A stretch of 12,038 nucleotides of DNA. It comes from CAJYAN01 sp046484825 (lineage in GTDB: Bacteria; Pseudomonadota; Gammaproteobacteria; UBA6429; Thiohalophilaceae). Both the position numbers and the translations under genes were made by a program. Positions 6,615 through 12,038 of this stretch are shown piece after piece. The notes below the pieces were generated by a model that ran no database searches, was not told where the DNA came from, and was given only the letters and a program-made list of their open reading frames with translations. The stretch is from contig JAWOIE010000005.1 of the NCBI GenBank assembly GCA_046484825.1, positions 1 through 12,038 on the forward strand, given 5' to 3'. How positions within the stretch are numbered: position 1 is the first letter of the stretch; the number at the start of each line of letters is the position of its first letter.

Positions 6615-6742
6615 CGCCAATCAATCGACACTTGCTATAGTCCAATCTACACACGTTCCATATCGTCTATAGCGCGACTAAGTCGTCTCTGGCATCACGG
6701 ACCCGTTATGCCCAACAATTAAAACAACATTGCACGCGCTCC

Positions 6743-6760
6743 CATCTTATCGATAAGATG
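6743..6760. promoter_or_regulatory. 18-bp perfect palindrome upstream of the second Crp/Fnr gene
   Basis: CATCTTATCGATAAGATG equals its own reverse complement. It ends 40 bp before the ATG of the Crp/Fnr gene. As DNA it has the size of a dimeric regulator site and could serve autoregulation. It matches neither the CRP (TGTGA-N6-TCACA) nor the FNR (TTGAT-N4-ATCAA) consensus. As RNA it could fold into a 7-bp stem with loop TCGA close to the ribosome site. Confidence 0.5.
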
Positions 6761-6800
6761 TGACGGGTGTGCAGCTAGTATCTAACCCCGGGGAACTTTT

Positions 6801-7559
6801 ATGCCTAATATCCAGGAACCACGCGAGAACCATCTTCTTGATGCCCTGCCGGCCGAAGAATATGCGCGTCTGGTCCCCAACCTGGAACTGGTCCCCATGC
6901 CGCTCGGCCATGTGATCTACGAGTCCGGTAGTGAATTGCACCACGTCTATTTTCCGACGACCGCCATCGTCTCCCTGCTCTATGTCCTGCTCGACGGTGC
7001 CTCGGCCGAGATCGCCGTGGTCGGCAATGAGGGCCTCATCGGCGTCGCCCTCTTCATGGGTGGCGAGACCATGCCCAACCGCGCCGTGGTGCAAAGCTCC
7101 GGGCATGCCTATCGACTGAAAGGGCAACTGTTGAAGGATGAGTTCAACCGCTCTGGTGCGATGCAGCACCTGATGCTGCGCTACACGCAGGCCCTGCTGA
7201 CGCAGATGGCGCAGACGGCGGTATGCAATCGACATCATTCGCTCGATCAGCAGCTCTGCCGCTGGCTGTTGATGAGCATCGACCGCCTGCCCTCCAATGA
7301 ACTGGTCATGACCCAGGAGTTGATTGCCAACATGCTCGGGGTACGCCGCGAAGGGGTCACTGAGGCCGCCGGCAATCTGCAAAAGGCCGGCCTGATCAAA
7401 TACAGTCGTGGCCATATCACAGTACTGAATCGGGCGGGCCTGGAGGCACGTGTCTGCGAATGTTATGCGGTAGTCAAAAAAGAGTTCGAGCGCCTGCTCC
7501 CGGAGGTCATCGCCCCACATCTTTGCAGGAAGCCCTTCGACCGCCGCTACCCGGTGTAG
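6801..7559 (+). CDS. Crp/Fnr-family transcriptional regulator (second copy)
   Basis: This encodes 252 residues from the ATG at 6801, with GGGGAA about six bases before it. The N-terminal beta-roll sensor domain (about 10-130) includes YESGSELHHVYFPTTAIVSLL and VVGNEGLIG. In the place of CRP's RSA stands NRAVV, and there is no N-terminal cysteine cluster, so neither classical cAMP nor FNR-type iron-sulfur sensing is expected. The dimer helix (LTQMAQTAVCNRHHSLDQQLCRWLL) leads to a C-terminal winged helix-turn-helix: MTQELIANMLGVRREGVTEAAGNLQKAGLI (about 170-200) and the wing YSRGHITVLN. The C-terminus has C219-E-C221-Y222, as in the first copy, followed by a 30-residue tail ending KPFDRRYPV that the first copy lacks. 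The two are paralogues or close family members. Position, divergent from the lmo0937-type gene and 235 bp before the cytochrome operon, makes either a possible target. Confidence 0.92.
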   Translation: MPNIQEPRENHLLDALPAEEYARLVPNLELVPMPLGHVIYESGSELHHVYFPTTAIVSLLYVLLDGASAEIAVVGNEGLIGVALFMGGETMPNRAVVQSSGHAYRLKGQLLKDEFNRSGAMQHLMLRYTQALLTQMAQTAVCNRHHSLDQQLCRWLLMSIDRLPSNELVMTQELIANMLGVRREGVTEAAGNLQKAGLIKYSRGHITVLNRAGLEARVCECYAVVKKEFERLLPEVIAPHLCRKPFDRRYPV

Positions 7560-7687
7560 GTTACTTCAATATCCATGCCGCTAATGCTATTGCGACCGTG
7601 ATTGAAACTTAGAGGCTCTACCGTTAGCACTCACCCTGCCCGCTGATATCAACACCCGGCTGCCCGCACCCTGCCGCTCAACCAAAG

Positions 7688-7703
7688 TGGCACACCCCTG
7701 GCC
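7688..7703 (+). promoter_or_regulatory. Candidate sigma-54 (-24/-12) promoter
   Basis: TGGCAC-ACCCC-TGGCC keeps the complete -24 half and the invariant GG and GC at the correct spacing; the -12 half is TGGCC rather than TTGCA/T. Transcription would start near 7714, about 80 bp before the cytochrome b gene. No sigma-54 activator is encoded in the window, so this remains a weak call. Confidence 0.25.
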
Positions 7704-7729
7704 TGGCCATCGGCACAATACTTCGCTTT

Positions 7730-7745
7730 TTCAGCGTCAATTCAG
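7730..7745 (+). promoter_or_regulatory. Direct repeat TTCAG-N6-TTCAG, candidate response-regulator box
   Basis: TTCAG occurs at 7730-7734 and 7741-7745, an exact 11-bp period. This is the tandem half-site geometry used by OmpR/PmrA-type regulators (for example the TTAAG-N6-TTAAG reported for BqsR of Pseudomonas). It lies about 50 bp before the first gene of an operon that encodes such a regulator, so autoregulation is a reasonable inference. Confidence 0.35.
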
Positions 7746-7794
7746 TTTCGTTTGGAACACTGTGCTCCATCAACTCACAGATGGACAAAACACC

Positions 7795-8376
7795 ATGACT
7801 CACAACACCGTTCGTATCTGGGACCCCCTTGTACGGGTCTTTCACTGGTCCCTCGCCGGCGCCTTTCTTGTGGCCTATGTCAGCGAAGACGACTTTCTCG
7901 ACATCCATACCTTCGCAGGTTACAGCGTCCTGACCCTGGTGGTCTTGCGCGTACTATGGGGCTTTATCGGCACCCGTCATGCCCGCTTTTCCAATTTTGT
8001 CCGCCCCCCTCGCGAGGCGTTGGGCTATGTCAAGGAGTCCCTGCTGGGCAGGGCCCGGCGTTACCTGGGACACAACCCGGCCGGCGGACTGATGATCGTG
8101 GCGCTGTTGCTGTCGCTGTTGATCACCACCCTCTCCGGCATCGCGACCCTGGGCGCCGAGGAAGGGGCCGGACCTCTGGCCGGGGTAATGGGCGCGCTAC
8201 CCCACTTCTTCGGAGAGGCGCTGGAAGAGGTCCACGAGTTCTTTGCCAACTTCACCCTGCTGTTGGTGTTCGGTCACCTGGCCGGGGTGTTGTTTGAAAG
8301 TCTCGTCCACCGGGAAAACCTGGTACGGACGATGATTACCGGGGACAAGCGCCTGCGTGATGATGTGTCACGATAA
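7795..8376 (+). CDS. Cytochrome b561-type diheme membrane protein
   Basis: This encodes 193 residues from the ATG at 7795; the upstream extension of the frame (to 7687) is polar and lacks family similarity. The start MTHNTVRIWDPLVRVFHWS is characteristic of the bacterial cytochrome b561/Ni-Fe-hydrogenase cytochrome b family. Four membrane segments are seen (about 12-30, 38-59, 97-118, 147-169). Candidate heme ligands are H17, H38, H147 and H161, with GHNPAGG at 92-98. Such proteins pass electrons between the quinone pool or a dehydrogenase and a periplasmic partner such as cytochrome c; the partner is not in this window. The ribosome site is weak (TGGA). It is the first gene of a plus-strand series with PepSY, response-regulator and kinase genes. 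Confidence 0.92.
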   Translation: MTHNTVRIWDPLVRVFHWSLAGAFLVAYVSEDDFLDIHTFAGYSVLTLVVLRVLWGFIGTRHARFSNFVRPPREALGYVKESLLGRARRYLGHNPAGGLMIVALLLSLLITTLSGIATLGAEEGAGPLAGVMGALPHFFGEALEEVHEFFANFTLLLVFGHLAGVLFESLVHRENLVRTMITGDKRLRDDVSR

Positions 8377-8391
8377 GGGTTTGCCCTTTTT
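8375..8391 (+). terminator. Short stem-loop with T-run after the cytochrome gene
   Basis: AAGGG-TTTG-CCCTT followed by T-rich sequence begins at the cytochrome gene's stop codon. The stem is only five bp, so partial termination or attenuation between the cytochrome and PepSY genes is the most it could give. Confidence 0.25.
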
Positions 8392-8428
8392 AACCTAAGT
8401 AGTACATTAACCCCTGGAGATAATCACT

Positions 8429-8746
8429 ATGAAACATGCACACCTGATAACCACGACACTATTGGCGGCCCTGCTTGCCACCGGATCGGCCTTTGCCAGT
8501 GACAAACTGAACCACAACGAGATCTTTCAACTGCGGGAAAGCGGCCAGATCATGTCCATGGAGTCTGTCCTGCAACAGGCACACACGATTCAGCCGGGAC
8601 AATTGATCGAGGCCGAGCTGGAGCGCGAGAAGGGCCGCTATGTCTACGAGCTGAAGATCATTGATACCGATGGCCGTCTGCACAAGCTCGAACTGGATGC
8701 GCAGAGTGGTGAAGTGCTCAAGCGCAAGACCAAGAGCAGGGACTAG
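8429..8746 (+). CDS. Secreted PepSY-domain protein
   Basis: This encodes 105 residues. An N-terminal signal peptide (MKHAHLITTTLLAALLATGSAFA, predicted cut after AFA at about residue 23) sends it to the periplasm. The mature part is essentially one PepSY domain (about 40-100): MSMESVLQQAHTIQPGQLIEAELERE, GRYVYELKIIDTDGRLHKLELDAQSGEVLK, with the conserved E-(x)n-YE...D...G-E pattern. PepSY domains are thought to inhibit peptidases or bind envelope partners; no catalysis is known. The ATG at 8429 has GGAGA eight bases before it. The gene ends three bases before the response-regulator start, so tight co-expression is expected and a sensory or modulatory role for the adjacent kinase is a reasonable inference. 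TTAACC occurs twice just upstream (8390-8395 and 8407-8412). Confidence 0.92.
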   Translation: MKHAHLITTTLLAALLATGSAFASDKLNHNEIFQLRESGQIMSMESVLQQAHTIQPGQLIEAELEREKGRYVYELKIIDTDGRLHKLELDAQSGEVLKRKTKSRD

Positions 8747-8749
8747 GCG

Positions 8750-9418
8750 ATGCGGCTGCTGATTGTCGAGGATGATCGGCAGCTGGCCGAAAGGCTGCAA
8801 CAGCAGCTGACGCGCGAGGGTCTGGTGGTCGACCTGGCCCACGACGGCGTGGACGGGCAGCACCTGGGTGAGACCGAGGAATACGACCTCATTGTGCTCG
8901 ACCTGGGGCTACCCGGCCGCGCCGGTCTGTCTGTGTTGCAGGCCTGGCGAGCGGCGGGGATCCATGTCCCGGTGTTGATCCTCACCGCCCGTGACGGCTG
9001 GCGGGACCGGGTCGAGGGCCTGCGCGCCGGGGCCGATGACTATCTGGGCAAGCCCTTTCACGCCGAGGAATTGCTGGCGCGTATCCATGCCCTGTTGCGC
9101 CGGGCCGCACCACAGCCCGCGCTGCACCTGACGGTCGGCCCCTGGCAACTGGACGAGCGCCACCAGTGTCTGCAGGACGGGGAACAGCAGGTCGCACTGA
9201 CCGCAACGGAGTTTCGCCTGCTGCGCTATATGTTGCGCCATCCCGGTGAACCGCTGTCCAAGATCCAGCTGGCCGAGCACCTGTATGAGTATGCCTCCGA
9301 GCGGGAAAGCAATGTGCTGGAGGTCTATATCCGCCGCCTGAGGGAAAAACTGGGTGCGGGCTATATCGAGACCCGTCGGGGTCAGGGCTATATCCTGCAT
9401 CCCCAGGGGGGCGCGTGA
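8750..9418 (+). CDS. OmpR/PhoP-family response regulator
   Basis: This encodes 222 residues. The receiver domain (1-115) has the acidic pair E7-D8-D9, phosphorylation site D51 in VLDLGLPG, T79 in ILTARDG and K101 in GKPFHAEEL, so it should be an active phospho-acceptor. The C-terminal winged helix (about 125-218) includes LTATEFRLLRYMLRHPGEPLSK, SNVLEVYIRRLREKLG and the ending IETRRGQGYIL, typical of the PhoP/QseB/PmrA branch of the OmpR family. Such proteins bind tandem repeats as dimers; a TTCAG-N6-TTCAG repeat lies at 7730-7745. The start (ATG at 8750) is three bases after the PepSY stop, and the stop overlaps the kinase start by four bases (GTGA), so translation is coupled. Confidence 0.96.
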   Translation: MRLLIVEDDRQLAERLQQQLTREGLVVDLAHDGVDGQHLGETEEYDLIVLDLGLPGRAGLSVLQAWRAAGIHVPVLILTARDGWRDRVEGLRAGADDYLGKPFHAEELLARIHALLRRAAPQPALHLTVGPWQLDERHQCLQDGEQQVALTATEFRLLRYMLRHPGEPLSKIQLAEHLYEYASERESNVLEVYIRRLREKLGAGYIETRRGQGYILHPQGGA

Positions 9419-10749
9419 ATTCGCTGCGCCTGCGTCTACACCTTTTACTGCTGGCCGGGCTGGCACTGCTGCTGGCGGCGCAAATGCTTGGGCTCAGGCT
9501 GATCCCGCAGGCCCTGGTGGAAAACTATGTACTGACCCGTTTGCAGCACGACGCCGATACCCTCTATGCCCGCCTGTTGCTACAGCCAGAGCTGCCCGTG
9601 CAGATCACGCCCCCCCTGGGGACCATCTACGATACCCCGCTCTCCGGTCACTATTTTCGTATCGATGCGGGTAGCCGCATTATTCGTTCACGCTCCCTGT
9701 GGGATGTGGACCTGCCGCTACCGGCACTGACGCAGGCGCACAGCACGGTCAGTCGTATCAGCGGGCCGGCCGGGCAACAACTGTTGAACTACAGTCAGCG
9801 CTACGAGGTGCACGGCGAGATGCTGACCATCAGCGTCGCCGAGGATGTCGCCGCTATGGAGCATACCGTACGTCAACTGGAACGCCAGCTATTGGCCCTG
9901 AGTCTGTTTGCCCTGTTGCTGGTGCTGGTCTTACAGGTATGGATCCTGCGGCGTGCCCTGCGCCCGCTCGACGCCGCGGTCGAGGCCTGCCGTCTGCTGG
10001 AGAGCGGCCAGGCCCAGGAGATGCAGGAACAGGGGCCGCGCGAACTGCGCCCGCTGGTGCAGGCAATCAACCGTTTGACGCGGCATCATGGCCTGCGCCT
10101 GGCGCGCAGTCGCCGTGCACTGGGTAATGTCAGTCATGCGCTGAAAACCCCGCTGGCGGTATTGCAACAACAGGCCAATGAACTGGAGCGACGCGGAGAA
10201 ACGCAAGAAGCCGAGGCGATGCGTCTGCAGCTCGACGCCATGGCGCAGACCATTAGCCGCGAATTGCATCGGGCGCGTCTCGCCGGTAGCGGCGCACCGG
10301 GGGCGCGCTTTGATGCCCAGCAGGAACTGGCCGCTTTGACCGAGGCCTTGACGCAACTGCATCATGGCCGGGTGCATATTGAATTATCGGTCAGCGGCGA
10401 ACCCTGCGCCCTGGATGCCGATGACATGCTGGAGCTCTTCGGTAATGTTCTGGATAACGCCTGCAAGTGGGCCAGGGGACGGGTGCGGGTCTCGGTGCAA
10501 CAAGGCGCGGAGCGCCTGCGGGCACAGATCGAGGATGATGGCGCGGGCGTGGCAGAAGAGGCCTGGGCGCAACTGACCCGGCCAGGCCAGCGACTGGATG
10601 AAAGCCGACCCGGTCACGGCCTGGGCCTTAGCATTGTGCAGGATATTATCGAGCAATATCACGGCACACTCGACTTTTCCCGTTCAGCCGAACTCGGCGG
10701 CCTGCGGGTGGAGGTGGAGATTCCGCTTGAGGGGGCTGGGTTAGCGTAA
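9415..10749 (+). CDS. PhoQ-like sensor histidine kinase
   Basis: This encodes 444 residues, starting at a GTG that overlaps the response-regulator stop (GTGA), with GGGGGG just before it. Two membrane segments (about 8-30 and 157-177) enclose a periplasmic sensor domain (31-155, with SGHYFRI and SRSLWDVDLPLP). A HAMP-like linker follows (about 178-230), then the phospho-acceptor H241 in NVSHALKTPLAVLQ, which resembles PhoQ. The ATPase domain follows, with the N box at 343-350 (GNVLDNAC), D374-D375-G-A-G and HGLGLS (401-406). All catalytic residues are present. It should autophosphorylate and act on the adjacent regulator. The signal sensed is unknown. The periplasmic domain shows no obvious cluster of acidic or cysteine ligands, so a metal signal is not indicated by sequence alone. 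Confidence 0.95.
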   Translation: MNSLRLRLHLLLLAGLALLLAAQMLGLRLIPQALVENYVLTRLQHDADTLYARLLLQPELPVQITPPLGTIYDTPLSGHYFRIDAGSRIIRSRSLWDVDLPLPALTQAHSTVSRISGPAGQQLLNYSQRYEVHGEMLTISVAEDVAAMEHTVRQLERQLLALSLFALLLVLVLQVWILRRALRPLDAAVEACRLLESGQAQEMQEQGPRELRPLVQAINRLTRHHGLRLARSRRALGNVSHALKTPLAVLQQQANELERRGETQEAEAMRLQLDAMAQTISRELHRARLAGSGAPGARFDAQQELAALTEALTQLHHGRVHIELSVSGEPCALDADDMLELFGNVLDNACKWARGRVRVSVQQGAERLRAQIEDDGAGVAEEAWAQLTRPGQRLDESRPGHGLGLSIVQDIIEQYHGTLDFSRSAELGGLRVEVEIPLEGAGLA

Positions 10750-10838
10750 TAATGTGCGTTTGTTTACTGACCGTTTTTACTCCGACGCCTTCTTCCGGTT
10801 TGTTGGGCAATACGTTCCAGCATTCTGATGCCGTTTCG

Positions 10839-11132
10839 CTAGTTTCGATCTCTTCCCTTCAAAGCACCTATTTCTTTCACCCTGCGTCTTAATGAAATGG
10901 GCATAAACAGCGTCAACACCACCAAGGGATACAAGAAAACCGCTATGACTTTTAAAACCAAACTGCTTTTCGCGAAGAGATAAATCGCGAATTCAATGTA
11001 AAAGTATACCAAGGAGACCGTGATAGCCAACTCGACTGCTTGCCTGATACCCCATATATTTGCGGCAGCGCCAAATGCCGTCATGACCAGGATTATTCCT
11101 ATATAAGCCGCTGTTTTGTCTTGTTTGCTCAT
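10839..11132 (-). CDS. Hypothetical small membrane protein, low GC
   Basis: This encodes 97 residues and no family was recognised. Three probable membrane segments are visible (about 9-29, 33-54 and 57-80), with a basic C-terminus (LRRRVKEIGALKGRDRN) likely on the cytoplasmic side. The start is ATG at 11132-11130; no good ribosome site is seen (TTAAG is about 15 bases away). The local base composition is clearly poorer in GC than the kinase operon on one side, a possible sign of transfer. It lies 65 bp after the antiporter remnant on the same strand and converges with the kinase gene across an 89-bp gap in which no clear terminator was seen. The frame is supported mainly by the hydrophobic pattern. 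Confidence 0.6.
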   Translation of the reverse strand: MSKQDKTAAYIGIILVMTAFGAAANIWGIRQAVELAITVSLVYFYIEFAIYLFAKSSLVLKVIAVFLYPLVVLTLFMPISLRRRVKEIGALKGRDRN

Positions 11133-11197
11133 TCAAAGACTAACTTAAATCAGCCGCGCTATTTTTCGTGCGCAGAAACGTGTTCGGCTACTTCTTG

Positions 11198-11896
11198 TCA
11201 GCCACCGAATACGGTAAAACTCAACCAGACATAGATGCCGTAGCCCACCAAAAGCACTCCCCCCTCCGCACGGCTCAGGCGCCGCCCCGTGTATAAGAAC
11301 AACAGCAAGAGTAGCGATGTTCCCAGCATGACCCATTGATCAAAATGGAGGATTCTCGGATGAACAGGAAGTGGCTGAAGAAGAGCAGACAGCCCAAGAA
11401 TACCAAGCAGGTTAAAGATATTACTGCCGAGTATGTTGCCAACAGCCACATCAGCGTGCCGCCGAATAGCGGCTATCACCGATATGGAAAGTTCGGGAAG
11501 AGAGGTGCCCACAGCTACCAGTGTCAAGCCAATGACAGCCTCTGGCACACCAAAATGCGCTGCAATACCAATGGCTCCCATCAGCAGAACCTGTGATCCG
11601 GCAATCAAGAGCAGCAGACCAAAAACCACTGCGATAACCGTCCACAACACCGTCTTTGGAACGGTGGAAAGCTCTTCTGCTTCAGCTTGGTGTAGCTCCC
11701 CCGAGGGTGCTGCGTGGTTTCTCTCACTCCAGTAAGCCCACACCAGATAAGCCGCCAGAGCACCCAGGAATATGACGGCATCCAAACGCCCTAACGCGCT
11801 TCCTCCAACGAGGACCAGGAATAATATGCTTGCGGCAACAACCGTGACAGCGTCCCTTCGCAAAGCCAGTGGCTTGACCGCTAACTTGCACACCAT
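11198..11896 (-). pseudogene. Calcium/sodium antiporter (YrbG-like), 5'-truncated
   Basis: The product resembles K+-dependent Na+/Ca2+ antiporters of the CaCA superfamily, which carry two homologous alpha repeats. Only the second is here: EAVIGLTLVAVGTSLPEL, then VAVGNILGSNIFNLLGILGLSALLQPL, followed by the family's C-terminal membrane segments. The similarity starts with KLAVKPLALRRDAVTVV, which corresponds to the end of the first repeat in full-length members of roughly 310-330 residues, so about the first 90-100 residues are missing. The only near ATG (11896-11894) has no ribosome site. The frame continues open upstream, but into the 5' end of the divergent carbamate kinase gene, with no antiporter resemblance. 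Without the first alpha repeat, ion transport by this protein alone is unlikely. A half-size protein acting as a dimer is a remote alternative. Confidence 0.7.
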
Positions 11897-11945
11897 CAAG
11901 GCAGTACTGGTCGCCACTCTGGGCAACTGATGGGAGGAACCTGAC

Positions 11946-12038
11946 ATGCTTGTAGTAGCAGCCCTGGGAGGCAACGCCCTGTTGCGGCGCGGTGAACCCC
12001 TGACAGCCCAGGCCCAGCGCGCCAATGTGAAGATCGCC
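11946..12038 (+). CDS. arcC: Carbamate kinase, N-terminus (partial)
   Basis: Only the first 31 residues lie within the window: MLVVAALGGNALLRRGEPLT, then AQAQRANVKIA. The glycine-rich GGNALLRRGE and the QRANV segment are the hallmarks of the carbamate kinase N-terminus. The enzyme makes ATP and carbamate from carbamoyl phosphate and ADP (arginine deiminase pathway) or works in reverse; it is cytosolic. The ATG at 11946 has GGGAGG (11932-11937) eight bases before it. It is divergent from, and about 50 bp from, the truncated antiporter, so its promoter would have to lie within or near the truncation junction, or it belongs to an upstream unit read through from the antisense side of the antiporter. 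The rest of the gene lies beyond the window. Confidence 0.9.
   Translation, partial: MLVVAALGGNALLRRGEPLTAQAQRANVKIA

Larger units (their letters stand above)
6235..6800. other. Divergent regulatory region with hairpin, palindromes and a promoter
   Basis: This lies between the lmo0937-type gene (minus) and the second Crp/Fnr gene (plus). It contains two similar motifs ending TGTAATGAC (6300-6314 and 6434-6447), a perfect 10-bp hairpin (6448-6474), an extended -10 (6606-6614), the palindrome CGACTAAGTCG (6675-6685) and the 18-bp palindrome (6743-6760). CTATAG occurs twice (6635 and 6667). No protein gene was recognised. Confidence 0.55.

Noticed and set aside
6297..6620. Minus-strand frame of 107 codons between the lmo0937-type and Crp/Fnr genes
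   Set aside because: TTG start without a ribosome site, no recognisable family, and it runs across the hairpin and promoter elements.
6747..7520. Long antisense frame (257 codons) across the second Crp/Fnr gene
   Set aside because: It is the mirror of a clearly recognised gene, has no family resemblance, and is His/Gln-rich as expected of an antisense shadow.
8909..9466. Antisense frame across the response-regulator gene
   Set aside because: The plus-strand gene has all family motifs; the antisense product is unlike any known protein.
9699..10127. Overlapping plus-strand frame inside the kinase gene
   Set aside because: Gly/Ala/Arg-rich out-of-frame product typical of GC-rich DNA; the kinase frame explains the region.
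10750..10838. Terminator between the convergent kinase and membrane-protein genes
   Set aside because: No stable stem with a T-run was found; only a TTTTT run without a preceding hairpin.
1..12038. CRISPR array, tRNA or rRNA genes, integrase or transposase
   Set aside because: No regularly spaced repeats, no tRNA or rRNA-like sequence and no recombinase motifs were seen.

Overview
The window looks like chromosomal DNA of a gammaproteobacterium. The supporting evidence is paired DUF4398-type lipoproteins, CsbD, BON and lmo0937-type small stress proteins, two Crp/Fnr-type regulators, a PhoQ-like sensor kinase with an OmpR-type regulator, a YrbG-like antiporter and Shine-Dalgarno-led starts. 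No genus can be named from the sequence alone. Base composition is moderately GC-rich, higher in the 7.8-10.7 kb operon and clearly lower around 10.85-11.13 kb.

Region 1 (1-6800) is gene-poor. It holds short, mostly envelope or stress-related genes separated by long non-coding stretches full of palindromes. From the left: two lipoprotein genes on the minus strand (the second cut by the window edge), a minus-strand Crp/Fnr-family regulator best read from a TTG start, a CsbD-family gene, a BON-domain lipoprotein, a PAS-PAS-GGDEF diguanylate cyclase on the minus strand, and a 48-residue lmo0937-type membrane protein on the minus strand. An FNR-like box and a perfect TATAAT lie between the first Crp/Fnr gene and csbD, where a small transcript may be made.

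Region 2 (6801-7559) is a second Crp/Fnr-family regulator, alignable end to end with the first. An extended -10 promoter and an 18-bp perfect palindrome precede it.

Region 3 (7795-10749) is a compact plus-strand operon: a diheme cytochrome b561-type membrane protein, a secreted PepSY-domain protein, an OmpR-family response regulator and a PhoQ-like histidine kinase. A TTCAG-N6-TTCAG direct repeat with 11-bp period sits upstream and is a candidate site for the operon's own regulator. A candidate sigma-54 promoter lies just before it. The set reads as a two-component system bundled with an inner-membrane electron carrier and a periplasmic accessory protein.

Region 4 (10750-12038) is a recombination-looking edge: a low-GC hypothetical membrane protein, a calcium/sodium antiporter gene that has lost its first half, and the start of a divergent carbamate kinase gene within about 50 bp of the truncation point.

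Best candidates for new biology are the cytochrome b561/PepSY/two-component operon, the putative FNR-box-controlled small transcript at about 2167-2305, and the paired Crp/Fnr regulators with a shared C-terminal Cys-x-Cys-Tyr motif. None of these is proved by sequence alone.
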